Both the position numbers and the translations under genes were made by a program. A stretch of DNA of 64,000 nt from contig JADNRY010000266.1 in the NCBI GenBank assembly GCA_015501585.1, positions 21,155 through 85,154 on the forward strand, in the 5' to 3' direction. The notes beneath the pieces are model-generated. The model did no database searches. It saw only the letters and a list, made by a program, of their open reading frames with translations, and had not been told where the DNA came from. Positions 47,179 to 58,484 of the stretch are shown piece by piece (position 1 is the stretch's first letter; each line of letters begins with the position of its first letter). The DNA is from Rhodocollybia butyracea (taxonomy: Eukaryota; Basidiomycota; Agaricomycetes; Agaricales; Omphalotaceae).

Positions 47179-47686
47179 ATGCGTCTCAATCCTGCATATC
47201 TTGATTTTCTGGTTGCCTATGTTGTCAATGCGGCACCTGTGGGGGAGGAAAGTTTGGTATGGTGGCAGGATGGGGTATGGTTCATTTTTGGCCTTTTTCA
47301 CAGAACCGCCTAACTTGAATCTCCCCACCTTTCAGCTTCGTAGCATATCCCCGGAGACCGCTTTCAAGACCGGTCCCATGTTGAAAGTAACTTTCACTGA
47401 CCCAGCGGGAGTGCCCTTGGAAGTGCCTCGAAAGAAGATAGAGTCCGAGTTCCAGATGAACCTTGATACAGCTGTGAGAGAGGTCCTGGAGCACTGTGGG
47501 GAGAAGGGTCGGGTTATTATCTCAAATGCAGTTCCCAAAGAGGCGGTAAAGAAGGATAAACTTATCGAATATTCATTTGAGGGCTCTTCCACTGGCATCG
47601 GTCATTTCAGGTCGAAGCCAGACGGTGAACTTGACCGTCACGGCGATTTGAAGTCGTCGTTTGGATGTGGACCCATACCAAAGTAG
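47179..47686 (+). CDS. Small secreted protein copy F (intact)
   Basis: Exons 47179-47256 and 47336-47686 (79-bp phase-0 intron) give 142 residues. The signal peptide is MRLNPAYLDFLVAYVVNA. The mature part reads MLKVTFTDPAGVPLEVPRKK, FQMNLDTAVREVLEHCGEKG, VIISNAVPKEAVKKDKLIEY, then TGIGHFRSKPDGELDRHGDL and a final FGCGPIPK. The VTFT, FQxNxDxAV and GHF...G.LD blocks align with copy B, so B and F are one family despite low identity. No known domain; secreted and effector-like by inference. Confidence 0.75.
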
Positions 47687-47689
47687 AAC

Positions 47690-48260
47690 ACTATGTATAA
47701 GTCACGCGACGAGGGCAATGTGGTTATTGCTGTATCCTGATTCAACGTTATCAGAAGAATGTACTCAAGCGTCCATAATCTGGTGCACCTAGCAAGTACA
47801 AAGGCGATCATCCAAAGATGTCCCGATGGTAGAGATGATCTGGCTAATATTTCATGACTGCTGCGTCATGAAAAGCGAATATAGCTCTTTGAGTCGGTGA
47901 ACAAAGTGATAACAAGCGCAAGGTTGTCTTAATGGCATCGTAAATATACGCGTCGAGGTCCTAGTATGATGTGTCGTTTGATCCCAAAGCGGTTTCCGAG
48001 TTCGAAGTTACACCGATCTGAGGGGTGAGCCACTGAGGTAGTTACAACACAAAACTAGCAGCTGGAGCTGAGATGTGAATGGTAGATGAAGTTTGGATGA
48101 AGTAACAGAGGGAGTGTAACACCTTGAGTTAATACTGGACTTGTGCGATTGCGTAGGTTGGCCGAAATTCGTTTCTGACCCGCGCCTGGTTGTTTGCCAC
48201 CCCAGTATGGATTATACTGGTGGGTAGAGTTGTATGGCGGCATAGCAATGATGTTGGAGA
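47690..48260. repeat. SSP 3' flank block, copy behind F
   Basis: Third copy of the block at 31700-32450 and 36530-37290. It begins within a few bases of the copy F stop codon. Confidence 0.85.
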
Positions 48261-48953
48261 TGCTTACTTATATACCTGCGGTACTCTTAAGTAGAGTAAT
48301 ACTGGCGCTTACAGAGTTGGAATACTTCTCCTGTTCAGAGGTACCTATTCGTCGATACAGAGTCGTTGTACACGCGGGCACGTCGTCTCAAGCCTTGGTG
48401 GTAGAACGCCTACACCATGCAGAGAGAAATAGGCCCGAAATTCGGAACGAGTGGCGACTCTGCCGCTTTTGCTAGATGAATACCATGCCCTTGTATCAGT
48501 GATCCATCAGACCTTCTGGCCAAGGCGTGCAGACTATTTCAAAAGCTGATGAATACTCCCTGCAAAGGACCTACGCGATGATATCCCGTTCAGACAACGA
48601 CTGCAGTGCTGCTACCCGAGCTCATTGAAAAATTTATTTTTGATTTACTGAACTGCATTGTGGGTGCCGAGGACCGTTACTAATAGTAGATTACTGTGAT
48701 GCGCCCTGCAGTACCTGTAGCGTCCTTATTGCCCGAGTGCGTATCCATCAACACTATTGGCTTCCTTATCTTTTACCTTCGTGCCTTGAGTCAACGTTGC
48801 TGTGAACTTGGACTCAGAGGAACAAGCCTGTGAAGACAACAACGGCGGAGACGGATACCTTCGGCGAATATTCAGGGTGCGATACGCGATACGCGTAGCG
48901 TGGTACTGGGCTTCTCTTTGATGGGACCGCACCGGTGAACCTATCTGACTACC
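48260..48953. other. Intergenic SSP array sequence
   Basis: 48260-48480 shares the cgtcgtctcaagcctt block with 35.1, 40.3 and 45.6 kb. The remainder is the upstream part of copy G; no gene is seen. Confidence 0.5.
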
Positions 48954-49185
48954 TATAAAAGCCCTCTGCATACCAGGAAAGTTTTCTTATCTTGCCGGCC
49001 AAGCTCAGCCTCTCCTATCCCTTGTGTCTTTTCCTGGAGAAAAGAGTTCGCTCTCGCCTGAACCCTTCAAAAGTTGAACCCCTCTTTCGGCGCAAATTCC
49101 CTTCAAAAATAGTATGTGTATATCACAACACGGCGTTATTCAACATTTAACGATTTTCGGCAGGTTTTCATAAACGTCCATTCAA
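48954..49185. promoter_or_regulatory. 5' module of SSP copy G
   Basis: TATA box TATAAAA at 48954, leader words as in the other copies, 5'UTR intron 49112-49163, start at 49186. Confidence 0.7.
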
Positions 49186-49733
49186 ATGCGTCTCAGTTCT
49201 GCATATGTTGTTTTTCTGGTTACCTTTGCGTATGTTATCAGTGCGGCACCTCTAGATCTTCCGGTACGGACCCTTTTTGGACACGTTCACCGACCGCTTA
49301 ACTCGACTTCTTCCACATTTCAGTCTATCCCACATGAGTCCACAGTAGCCGCGCGCGCCCTAGGACTTGGAATTAGACCTGTCGTGGCCCCAGCCCCGAA
49401 CCCGTTTTCGAAATCACTTTTAGCACCAAACCATTCTTTAAATCTTCGCGGCCAAACGTGTTCGAGTTGAATCTCGATTTGGGTGCGATTAGAACTGCGA
49501 GGACGCGGTTAAAGGGTGCATTTAAAATAACAAATACGGTGTTAAAACCGAACGCGAGTGGTCAGAAACTCGAGTTCGGAGTTGAACGTCCTGGTCCTTT
49601 ACACCCTTGCAAGGGCTATTTCTATGCGAAGGATAATGGTGCGTTGGACGAAACTAAGGGATATGGCATAGACTGCGATCCCCCGAAGGTGGACTCTACC
49701 ACTATCACTACTGGAACCCAGACTGGACATTAA
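49186..49733 (+). pseudogene. Small secreted protein copy G, frameshifted
   Basis: Exon 1 (49186-49260) encodes MRLSSAYVVFLVTFAYVISA plus APLDLP; intron to 49323. Exon 2 reads SIPHESTVAARALGLGIRPV but ends at TGA near 49470. In the next frame the family helix and tail appear: FELNLDLGAIRTARTRLKG, FKITNTVLKPNASGQKLEFG, CKGYFYAKDNGALDETKGYG, to TAA 49733. One indel around 49440-49458 explains this, and no intron restores it convincingly. The mature domain is otherwise well preserved, so the loss looks recent. Confidence 0.7.
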
Positions 49734-49734
49734 C

Positions 49735-51473
49735 GAGTCGAGGTATAGTTAGACTGTCCAGTATATCGGGAAGCGTAGTTTCTGGTAGTGTTCGAGTAGA
49801 TTAGAAGGTGGATTGATAAGAGATACAACTCCCAGAGCTCAGTTCAGTTGTACTACTAGGGCGAGGTATGATGCTGGCCCGTTCCTTTCCTCGTTTCTTG
49901 TTCCTCGCTAGTTTCATCGGGCAGTAGCAGCAGTAAGAAACCCTTCGGAATCAGACCACCGCTGTTTATCGGGATGTTGCTATCGACCCTAAATGCCCCC
50001 CCCCCCTCGGAACTGTTCCAATGTATCATGTTCCTTCGTCGATTTCAATCAGCGTGGAATCCAAGCAGCACTGTAAACAGTAAGACCCTTGTAAGGCAAC
50101 GAATACGCGGTATCCGGAACGATATATGATATCCTATGATCACCCCTTCGAAGCCAAATGCAGGGCAACGGGCTACGGGAGCGCCTGGGTTTCATCATGG
50201 TTTCATCGAAGATAACGAGCAGACGACCCTGTAGAATTTTCGGTCCGACTCTCGACATCTCTCGACCCAGATTTCAAATTTCAACGTTCATACATCCCCT
50301 AAAATTTGCTGCCGCATTGAAGAGGGCAGGACACGGCAGGACATCTGTTGCACGGGGAGCGAAAGGGAGCAAAGCGACAAAGATCGCGAACGTGTTTGAC
50401 TTTATGGAGATAATCTACACGAGTTGTACAGATCGCTACCTCCCATCGCAGTGTTGTCACTAGATCCTACGAGATCCAACACCGTGCTTTGGTGGCATAT
50501 GGTGCGTCCAGGTGCACAGGAGCTTCGTAGAAAGGTATACATGACCACAGAAGCCACAAGAGTTGCGTGATGCAGACACTCGCCTCCTTCAGACAGGCCT
50601 GATACCGCAACACGAACGGGTCATCGATGCGTCATCGTCCTCACCACTAGTGCTTGCGTCACAGGAAGCATACGAAGTTCCCTTGCGCTCTATTTTACAA
50701 CAAGGCATCGATTTTCTTTGAAGTAGCTGTAGCGAGATGGTATATCTTCTGCCTTCACTCACGTCGGTAGCGAGGAACGTTAAAGCGAGGGGAAATCCTA
50801 GGGAATACGTCCCGCGAAACAGTGGCGGTATACGTGGCTCCAGCAAGTATGCGTTCGACAGCGAGCCACCAGCGAGCATGTCGATAATGGGTTCGATGCC
50901 GCGAGAACGATACACGTTCGAGACGCGGAAAAAAGATGTAACACCAAGGACATCGTAGGACGACGGTCCATGAAAAAGAGGTCTAAAATAGTAACAATAG
51001 CATTGGCCAGTACAGAGACAAATACACAGTGAGCAAACAAAAGTTCATAAACCAACAATACGAACTGATATATATAAACTGTAGATCCTTCGCCATGCAC
51101 CAACCAGAAAATTTCTACCCAATTAATTCCTTCAGCATCATGAGCAGACCAGCCGAAGCGATTGCCTCCACATAAAAGAAAAAGAAAAAAGGATCAAGCG
51201 AAAAGATAATTGGCCGCATGGTTAAAAGACCCAGCGTCGCAAGACACCTGGGTTTAATCTTGAGGACGGGAACGCGGACAAGGAGGCGGAAGAGCTGAAC
51301 CGAGCCCGAACTTTTATGTCCTCGAAAAAAATTGTTCTGAAGAAAAACGAAAGACGCTTGAGCTGACCTATATAGCCTCTGATGACGTAATCTCTCACGC
51401 TGCTGGAGTCACGAGTTTTTGCCGTCCGGGATATTCGGTCAGTCTCCCGAATAATACTGCTACTAGTACCACC
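49735..51473. other. SSP flank, then a gene-poor stretch
   Basis: 49735-49990 matches 45720-46000. From 50050 to 51100 the - strand has open pieces (SRVGPKILQGRLLVIFDE near 50250; VYRSRGIEPIIDMLAGGSLS near 50900) that look coding but belong to no family I recognise and cannot be joined. They may be remnants of a gene. Confidence 0.35.
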
Positions 51474-52738
51474 ATGTCATATTCCAAGCCTTCCTCGATA
51501 GCCAAGCTCAACGATAGTATACTAGGCTGCTTCTCGTCTCTCCCTCCTTCTGAATTTATCGACCATCTCGTTCGTTATCTGGGTACTTGGAGTGGAAGCG
51601 AGTGAGCGCGTATTGCCTTTTTCAAGTAAACCCCTTCTAACGCCATTTCCCCCAGTAAATTATTCGCTGTCATCGAGTATTCACTAAAACTTCTGGTACC
51701 GCTACTCAAAAAACGCGCTGAAATACAGCAAAGAGCAGGTTTGCGCAAGGTCGCGAATAGCTCTACCGCTGCCCGATTCTCAAAATTGGCTAGCAACATA
51801 TCTGATTCGAGAACTTTATGGAGGTACGCTTGTTGAAATTCTTCTTCTTCGAGTGCACAAAGTTAGTTTATATACACGAATACAGGTTTTGGGGTCAGTT
51901 TTTACTATCGCTATCCATATCCATATCAACCCGACACCAATCATACCAATATTAACTATTATCCGCAGGTCTACTAAGCATAATCCGATGGATGACCTCC
52001 CTCGAACGTACCGCCCAACCTACGCGAAACCTCCTCAACATCGAGCGTCTCCAAGGCTGGTCCATGCTCGGCTACTACCCCCTCGAACACCTCAGCTACC
52101 TCATCTCCCACGACGTCCTCCCTGCCAAATCAACAATAAACCTCTCCCCATTCATAGCGACCAAAACGACTCTCAACCTCAACCCAAATACGCTCGGCGT
52201 GTGGTCCGTGCGATGCTGGGCGTTCTACGTCGCGCTGCAGTTCGCGCATTTGCGTGAGGATGGGAAGTTGCTGAAATCAAAGTATAGAGGGCTTCGGAAA
52301 ACTGGGTTGAAGCTGGCGGAAAAACAGGAGATGCAGAAGAGGTGGCAGGCGTATTGGAGTGACCTTGTTGTGAATATGGTTAATTTTCCGTTGGCTATTC
52401 ATTGGTGAGGCCGTTTTTTCGTTCTTCGTTCTGTCCTGTTCTTCTTTGTTTTCAAGCCGGGCTGACTCTACCTCCCATATAAAGGTCGACTGGAAGTACG
52501 CTTTTCAAACACGAGGTTCGTGCTTTTAACTATTCGAATCTCCATTGCTTACACCCATAACGCCGCTGCTCTTTTCTTTCAGTCCATCGTCTCTCTCCTA
52601 AACTTGATCGCCGCCGTCATATCGTTTAGAAGTGGATGGGAAGCTACTGCGCTTCCCTCCCGCTCTCCATCGGAGCCGGGAGATGACCTCGTCGAACCAG
52701 TCGTCGTTGCCGATAACGCAACAGCGTATGATATATGA
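51474..52738 (+). CDS. PEX11-family peroxisomal membrane protein
   Basis: Six exons (51474-51601, 51656-51823, 51886-51893, 51969-52404, 52485-52515, 52583-52738) give 308 residues. Landmarks match fungal PEX11: LVRYLGTWSGSDKLFAVIEY, LKKRAEIQQRAGLRKVANSS, ISDSRTLWRFWGLLSIIRWM, NIERLQGWSMLGYYPLEHLS and LGVWSVRCWAFYVALQFAHL. Exon 3 is only 8 nt (GTTTTGGG); it is needed to rebuild LWRFWG in frame and has AG before and GT after. PEX11 proteins sit in the peroxisome membrane and promote elongation and division. An acidic C-terminal tail follows the last hydrophobic segment. Start chosen as the first Met upstream of the family's N-terminus. Confidence 0.85.
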
Positions 52739-53343
52739 TGTCTGTTCAGGGCCCGGAAAAACCTAGGCCGATTGGATGTATTTAAGGAATCGATATGATC
52801 AAGAGGAGTCGTTAAAACTTACAGTGTATTTTATAGCTAGAATGAGGAAACAACAAGATGCTTCATCGACTCGTCAAGTTCTTTCACCTATCGACTTGGG
52901 AAGTCATCGATCATCCAGCATGTTGCACGTATGACGGTAATATTTCCAAATTTCCAAATTTCGGGGTGCCTTTCTCCGAAATTGCCTATGCCTAATGGTA
53001 AAGTCTTATCCGCAGTTTGAACCCTAATGACGCGGTCTGCCTTTAAAGCGGCTTCGCGCTAGGTGCGCTATGTTGGGAATCCAGATGCCCCGCGTTATGT
53101 TCGCGAAGAAAAGACTTTAACGCTCCCAGACACGAGGAGGGCTAAAGTCTTTTCTTCGCTCGGAGATCCCAATCTTCATGTCGTCGAGGCGCTTCAAAGC
53201 TTAACCTCGAGAGGATTCGTCAAGGCTTAGTGGCGACGGGGCTTATCGTGCTACTTGTGGTGACCGTGGTGGAGACCGCGGCGGATACAGGAAGAAAGAT
53301 CGAAGCTGTTGCATCGCGTGTCATTTATCTTTTCTTGTATTTC
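52739..53343. other. Intergenic region with a strong hairpin
   Basis: No gene. A perfect 17-bp inverted repeat is annotated separately. A B-box-like gtttgaaccc at 53016 has no matching A box or acceptor stem. Confidence 0.4.
53103..53159. repeat. Perfect 17-bp hairpin
   Basis: Arms 53103-53119 (gcgaagaaaagacttta) and 53143-53159 are exact reverse complements with a 23-nt loop. The word aaagtctta also occurs earlier at 52999-53007. Confidence 0.85.
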
Positions 53344-53792
53344 CTACGAGATTCTAACACCATTAGCGTCATATCTTTTGATGACAGGATTAAAGTGGCC
53401 CCAAATAGCTTCATTTCGCCCTGTATCCAAGTCAGACACGGACAAAAAAAACCGAATTCCTTTCTTTATGATCACTCACCATCCGTTACATCCTCATACC
53501 CATACCATTCGCACGGTAACCCCAACATCCTCGAAAGCTCCTCCATCACCTCCTCCGATGGAACCATCCCTCCATTCTGTGTCCATATATCATTCCTTGC
53601 GGGATACTTGATTGCGAAGTAGTATAGATGAAGATCATCGCGCATAGCGAGAGCGTAGTAGTTGTAATGACCACGGAGACCAAGGGCTTTGAGGACTTGG
53701 GCACAACGTAGGCAAACCTCGTAAGAACAGGATAGGCCGAGGGCTTTGGCGGTTGAGTCGTCGAAGGTGAAACCGTATAGGAGCGCTTGCAT
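53344..53792 (-). CDS. Small unrecognised protein, 129 aa
   Basis: Exon 1 is 53792-53480 and exon 2 is 53420-53344, with a 59-bp GTGAGT...ACAG intron that keeps the frame open. It reads MQALLYGFTFDDSTAKALGL, SYEVCLRCAQVLKALGLRGH, YNYYALAMRDDLHLYYFAIK, MVPSEEVMEELSRMLGLPCE and ends YDANGVRIS. I do not recognise a family. There is no signal peptide or membrane segment. The upstream boundary is uncertain because an AG acceptor precedes the ATG closely. Confidence 0.5.
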
Positions 53793-54167
53793 CTGAGGGC
53801 CTAGGAGGTGCTGAGGGATGGGTGGTGGGATGGCTAGTGGGGCGGGGTCCCTTTGGAAGGATTAAAATGGTTATAATATTAATGGTATTGTTGAGTGGTT
53901 ACGGGAAAGGTTTGGTTAGGAAGAGGATTAGAGCTTACTTGTGTCCGAATAGGGACCTGTGTTCAGGGGGTCTTGAGGTAGACGGGGTGTTTGTGTTGTC
54001 TCTAGCGTTCCGTAAAGATCAGAGAGCATGGAGAGTAGTAATAGATAACAACATACAGTAAAAGCTCTCGATGTGCGTTCGTCATAATGGTCTTGGGCAA
54101 ACCTGACGGAACCAATTTGACCCCATGCCGCAAGGCGGCGAAGATGAAAGTCGCATAAAATGTTCTA

Positions 54168-54400
54168 TACAACGTTCTATGTACATTTTCTGCCTTGTAT
54201 GTTCCCCGAATCCCTCGAATTTACACACTGTAAAGAATGCTCGTAAAATTTGCGTAACATTGAAAGAGTCACGAAAAAAAAAACTCGCTTCAAGCACCGC
54301 TGCTCGGTTTCGTAGCGAAGAGCACCTCGTTCAAAGCTTCTCCCTTCAGATCCTTATACGGTCCATAGCTTTCACTGACTTTCTTGATGAAGTCGATGTA
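54168..54400. repeat. Left direct repeat flanking the Crinkler-header gene
   Basis: Matches 56884-57096 in the same orientation (for example ttccccgaatccctcgaat and cacctcgttcaaagcttctc). On the - strand it reads IKKVSESYGPYKDLKGEAL and ALNEVLFATKPSSGA then stop, so the repeat is probably the 3' end of an unrelated gene. Confidence 0.8.
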
Positions 54401-54497
54401 TTCTATTTGTCGACTTGACTAACAGTATGACAATATGTCCAGGATCACATGAGTGACTCTCGAAACACTTTGCTGAAGTCCTTAATTTCATCATCCC

Positions 54498-56465
54498 ATG
54501 TCTGAATCTCGCGAATTGTACTATTTCACCGTGGTGGAAGGATCAAAACCTTTTACCTTTTACGGTTCCACTATTTCTGCAGATCCAGACCTCGACATTG
54601 GCTCTCTTCAGGATGAGCTGGCTCGCAAGCATTCAACATCTCACAGCTGCTTCGTTGCCACGCTTTTCAAGGTCGGTTCTGTACATGCATGTATATTTTC
54701 CATCGGTCCTGACAAACCTATAGCAGCGTGAAGGATGCGAACTCTCTATAGACCTCACTGATACCAAATTTCCCGATATCGACAATCTACGCCAAAAAGC
54801 CTTCCCAGTGCCCCTGCGAACCCTTGTTAAAGATCTTTCTGTCGATGAAGATTATGTTGTTCTCTTGAGTAGCTGCACTCGTACGGTATCTGCAGCACCC
54901 GTTTTACGTTCAACCAGTGATGAAGTTCTGGAGGTCAGTGATATCGATATAGTTGAAGCGTTCAACAATGGTTCGTGTCCTGTGTGATTACTTTTTCAAT
55001 TGCTTACCAGCGATCGTCCTATGCAGACTTTGCCAGATACGTCAAAAGTGTCATGAAGGGTAAATCGCCATCTGTAGCTGCCAAGTCTGCTGAATACAAC
55101 AGCGTCCAAGGTTCGCATGACCTCGCTCTTCTCGACGGGAGACTCGGCGAAAATAGCCCCCCATCGACTGCTGCTCTTCCTATCCAAATTTACCACCCGG
55201 TTTTTGGGCATTTTCTACAACGCTGCAAGGACACTACCGTTGAAATCCCTGACGATGTTCTCCGTCATACTGCTGCACTGTTGCGATCAGTCACGAAAAT
55301 TTCCACGCGAGAGGCTCCGCGAGACGCCGAGCGTCGCAAAATATTAGCCCAAATTCTCAATGTTCCGCTCGAGCGCGTTTCGGATCAGGACAGGACATCA
55401 GCAGATTATATGTCGCTTGCTCCTACGCCTATGAATATCAGTTCAGCTTGCAGTATCGAAGAGGTCACAGGTGAACTAGGCAGGGGGGGCTCCGAACCAT
55501 CTGTACAGTGCTCGTTCTCGTTCAATAGATTTTACTGCAGTGAAGAGGTGAGTTCAACCGGCGTCTTAAGAGGCTGTAAGTTGACTTAGATGGTCCAACA
55601 GCGTTCCCCAATCCGCGATGCATCATGTTGTCCCGCTTTCCTTGTCAGTTTAGCCGGCCCTTGGATTGTTATCATGGGCGCCGTGCTGACATCTCGTGCC
55701 ATTGTCCAACGTCTGACACCCTACGAGTGGCTCGGCTGTTCTCGTCTCAATGATGATCAGCATGTCCACCGAATCGCGCATCGTCTATACGCTCTTCGAG
55801 AATCAATTTCTGAGTTGCATCAATACTATGGTCGTCTTTCCCCCTCTCCTTCTGAACAGGGTCATCTACACCCCCGTTTCTTCCCCTCTATCACCTCTTT
55901 CTCAACTGGCAAAAGCCGAACCTCCTTTGTTTATGCCTATCCGCTGGAAGACAATCCTGCGTGCGTCACCTACAAAGCCACTTTAACCGAGACGAAAGAG
56001 TCGATTGTGATCAAATTTGTGCGGCGGTATGGTGGTAAAGCGCACCAATTGATGGCAGATCATGGTCTGGCTCCCAAGTTGCTTGCTTTTGAAGAGCTTG
56101 GTGAGCTGTGTGATGATCTCAACCTGGTTGCTATGGAGTTTGTCGAGGGGAAAACGTTGCACGATATATATGGCCCTTCAGAGCCACTGCCAGATGCTGT
56201 CATGGCTGCTGTCCGTCGAGGACTCGATCTTCTGGCAGATAAGGGATTTGTATTTGGAGACCTTCGCAGGCCCAATATCATGCTCGCTGATGGTAATGAA
56301 ATGATAGAGGATCGCATCAGATTCATAGATTTTGATTTGGCAAGAGAGGATGGGAAGTGGAGGTATCCATTTCATGTCACTAGTGTTGTCTGTGAGCCCT
56401 CTGGGGCTTCAGAGTATGACTTGATCACGCGTGAACACCAGGAGAACATGTTTTGCAACCTATAA
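54498..56465 (+). CDS. Crinkler-header protein with kinase-like domain
   Basis: Exons 54498-54671, 54724-54970, 55027-55547 and 55590-56465 join in frame to 605 residues. Residues 1 to about 140 (MSESRELYYFTVVEGSKPF, then LSIDLTDTKFPDIDNLRQ and LVKDLSVDEDYVVLLSS) resemble the ubiquitin-like header of Crinkler-type proteins. The middle part (SVAAKSAEYNSVQGSHDLAL to RFYCSEE) and CCPAFLVSLAGPWIVIMGAV are typical of a large Agaricomycete family. The C-terminus is kinase-like: Lys in SIVIKFVRRYG, Asp and Asn in FVFGDLRRPNIML, and DFD in RFIDFDLARED for DFG. All key residues are present. Family knowledge (CR effectors) suggests a role in competition or host interaction; substrate unknown. No signal peptide. 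Confidence 0.75.
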
Positions 56466-57110
56466 TCCGCAACGAGATCTCTTGATGTCTCTGGTCTTTC
56501 TAGTTTAGAATAAATGTACTTATGTCTGATAATTTACAGTGCAACTGACGACGTTAACGCTAAGGCGTGGTCAAAATTGTGATTGTACTGTGTTCTGGCT
56601 ACCTTAATTTTTTTTTCAAATCGCCTCCGAGTCTCGGTGTACTCGTTGTCTTATTATCGCAATCGAGTAGGATTGCACGGACATTCCTCTAACCGCTCCT
56701 CATCTGCAGCTTGCAGATTCCAAGCAGCACAGAATCTCAGTATAGTTCATCATTCGGCGACTCGATTGAACAGAAAAGCTGTAAGTACACTATCTATCTT
56801 TCCTCTGTTGAATTTGCCATTAATTCGGCACCCTCAGAAACAACGGATATGCTCACCATTCTAATAATAAACATAGTTATACAACGTTCTATGTACATCT
56901 TGTGCCTTGTATGTTCCCCGAATCCCTCGAATTTATACACTGTAAAGAATGCTCGTAAAATTGAAAGATGTGAAAAAAAACTCACTTCAAGCACCGCTGC
57001 TCGCTTTCGTAGCAAAGATCACCTCGTTCAAAGCTTCTCCCTTCAGGTCCTTATAAGGTCCATAGCTCTTTTGGTGAAGCTTTCTTGATGAAGTCGACGT
57101 CAGACCTGAA
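56466..57110. other. Flank with right direct repeat
   Basis: 56884-57096 is the right copy of the direct repeat at 54168-54400, with small deletions. Its - strand end reads VDFIKKASPKELWTL and stops, so this copy is the more decayed. The phrase atgtctgataatttaca at 56522 also occurs near 9889. No gene is seen. Confidence 0.6.
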
Positions 57111-58313
57111 GACTACATGAGGTCTGACAATAAGCACTGCTCTTTTCTGGAGGAGAAGGGCCGGAATGTTCTTCTTGAGGCTATTCTGTCGTAAGCGGTG
57201 GACTCTGGCACAGTCCAGGAAGGAAGGAAGTAAACTATTTGAATGTCAAGAGTCAATTTCCAGTTCATTTGCCATGGCTGAACCCCCTTTTCCAGATCGG
57301 CAATGCTGTTCAAGGACAACGCTTACAACTACCAGGAATCGCCTCCGGATCTGCTCAGTAAGAACATTGGGAAGAGAATGTCAGTCTGTCCAGGACAGAT
57401 CCTACATCCTTTGTTTGTAGTCAGAGCACAATCCGAGAATCCGAGCACGCACACAGTTGAGTATTACCCAGCAATGCCGCCATTGGGTTACTTCACTTTG
57501 ACTTCACTTATCGGGACAGATAGTCCTGAAACTCGATTAAAGATGCGGTTGATCTAACCCCCTAAACGTGATGATGTGTTGTGTAAGGAACGTACGGCCG
57601 ACGTGAGAACAGATAGGGAGGCACTGGGATTTGAGGAGTTGGGCTTGCTGGTACTGCACAGAGTGGGGGTTATTGATTCAAAACGGGGTGTCATATGAAA
57701 GAAATTAAACCAATGAAGGTCAGTCAAGGTTTGCTCGTCATCATGTTGTTTATTACTCCGAAGCCATGAGAACGCGGTGGAAGGAGGTAATTCGAGCCTT
57801 CGCATCAAGTTCTCTGAATCCAACTACAGTCTGTTCTGTTACAGGAGGTCGGTAACAGTTCGGTTCATGGTCACTGGTATGCTTCTCCCTATCACGTCTC
57901 GAAACGAACCTAATTTTTGCATTGCAGTACCACATTCACGAGGGTCATACAGGGGACAGGAGAAGCGATACCATGACAGATTTTACCATCTGCAATACAA
58001 TTGCATTCAAGAGTTCAAGATGAATCCAGTGCGTGTTCGATGGCCACGTTGATATGTTTCGACATGCCTGTCTTCTATAAAAGCCCTGTGCAAACTAGAG
58101 ATGTTTTCTCATCTTGCCGGCCAAGCTCACCCTACTATCCCTAGTATCTTTTCCTGGAGAAAAGTACTTGCTCTCAACCAAACCCTCCATTTATCTTAAA
58201 CCCCCCTTTCGACGCGAATTCAACTTCAAGAATAGTATGTACATCATTGGCAATGGAGGATCATATACTTACATTTAACAATTTTCCACAGCTTTCATCC
58301 ATAGACATCCATT
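57110..58313. promoter_or_regulatory. Array blocks and 5' module of SSP copy H
   Basis: 57110-57530 repeats 46060-46390 and 57530-58313 repeats the A/F 5' block. TATA box TATAAAA at 58076; 5'UTR intron 58235-58291; start at 58314. This places an SSP unit 7 kb beyond the rest, past the PEX11 and Crinkler-header genes. Confidence 0.7.
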
Positions 58314-58484
58314 ATGCGTCTCAATTCTGCATATCTTGTTTTTCTGGTTGCCTATGTTGCCAATGCGGCACCTCTAAATGTCACGCTATGTATCGTTTTT
58401 GGTCTGGTTTACAGAAGTGCAATTGAGACCACGGAGAAAAACCTTGCAGTCACATCAGTAACGATAAGTGACCGGACCCAATGA
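58314..58484 (+). pseudogene. Small secreted protein copy H, signal peptide plus stub
   Basis: Encodes MRLNSAYLVFLVAYVANAAP, an intact signal peptide, then LNVTLCIVFGLVYRS and a short unrelated tail to TGA 58484. The intron acceptor and mature exon of the family are gone. The unrelated sequence starts near 58430, so the gene was cut by a rearrangement or insertion. A 56-residue secreted stub could still be made. Confidence 0.6.

Noticed and set aside
51853..52257. Alternative long frame over PEX11 exon 4
   Set aside because: It is the +1 shadow; the frame with NIERLQGWSMLGYYPLEHL matches the family.
52990..53060. tRNA-like B box (gtttgaaccc)
   Set aside because: No A box at the right distance and no 7-bp acceptor stem can be folded.
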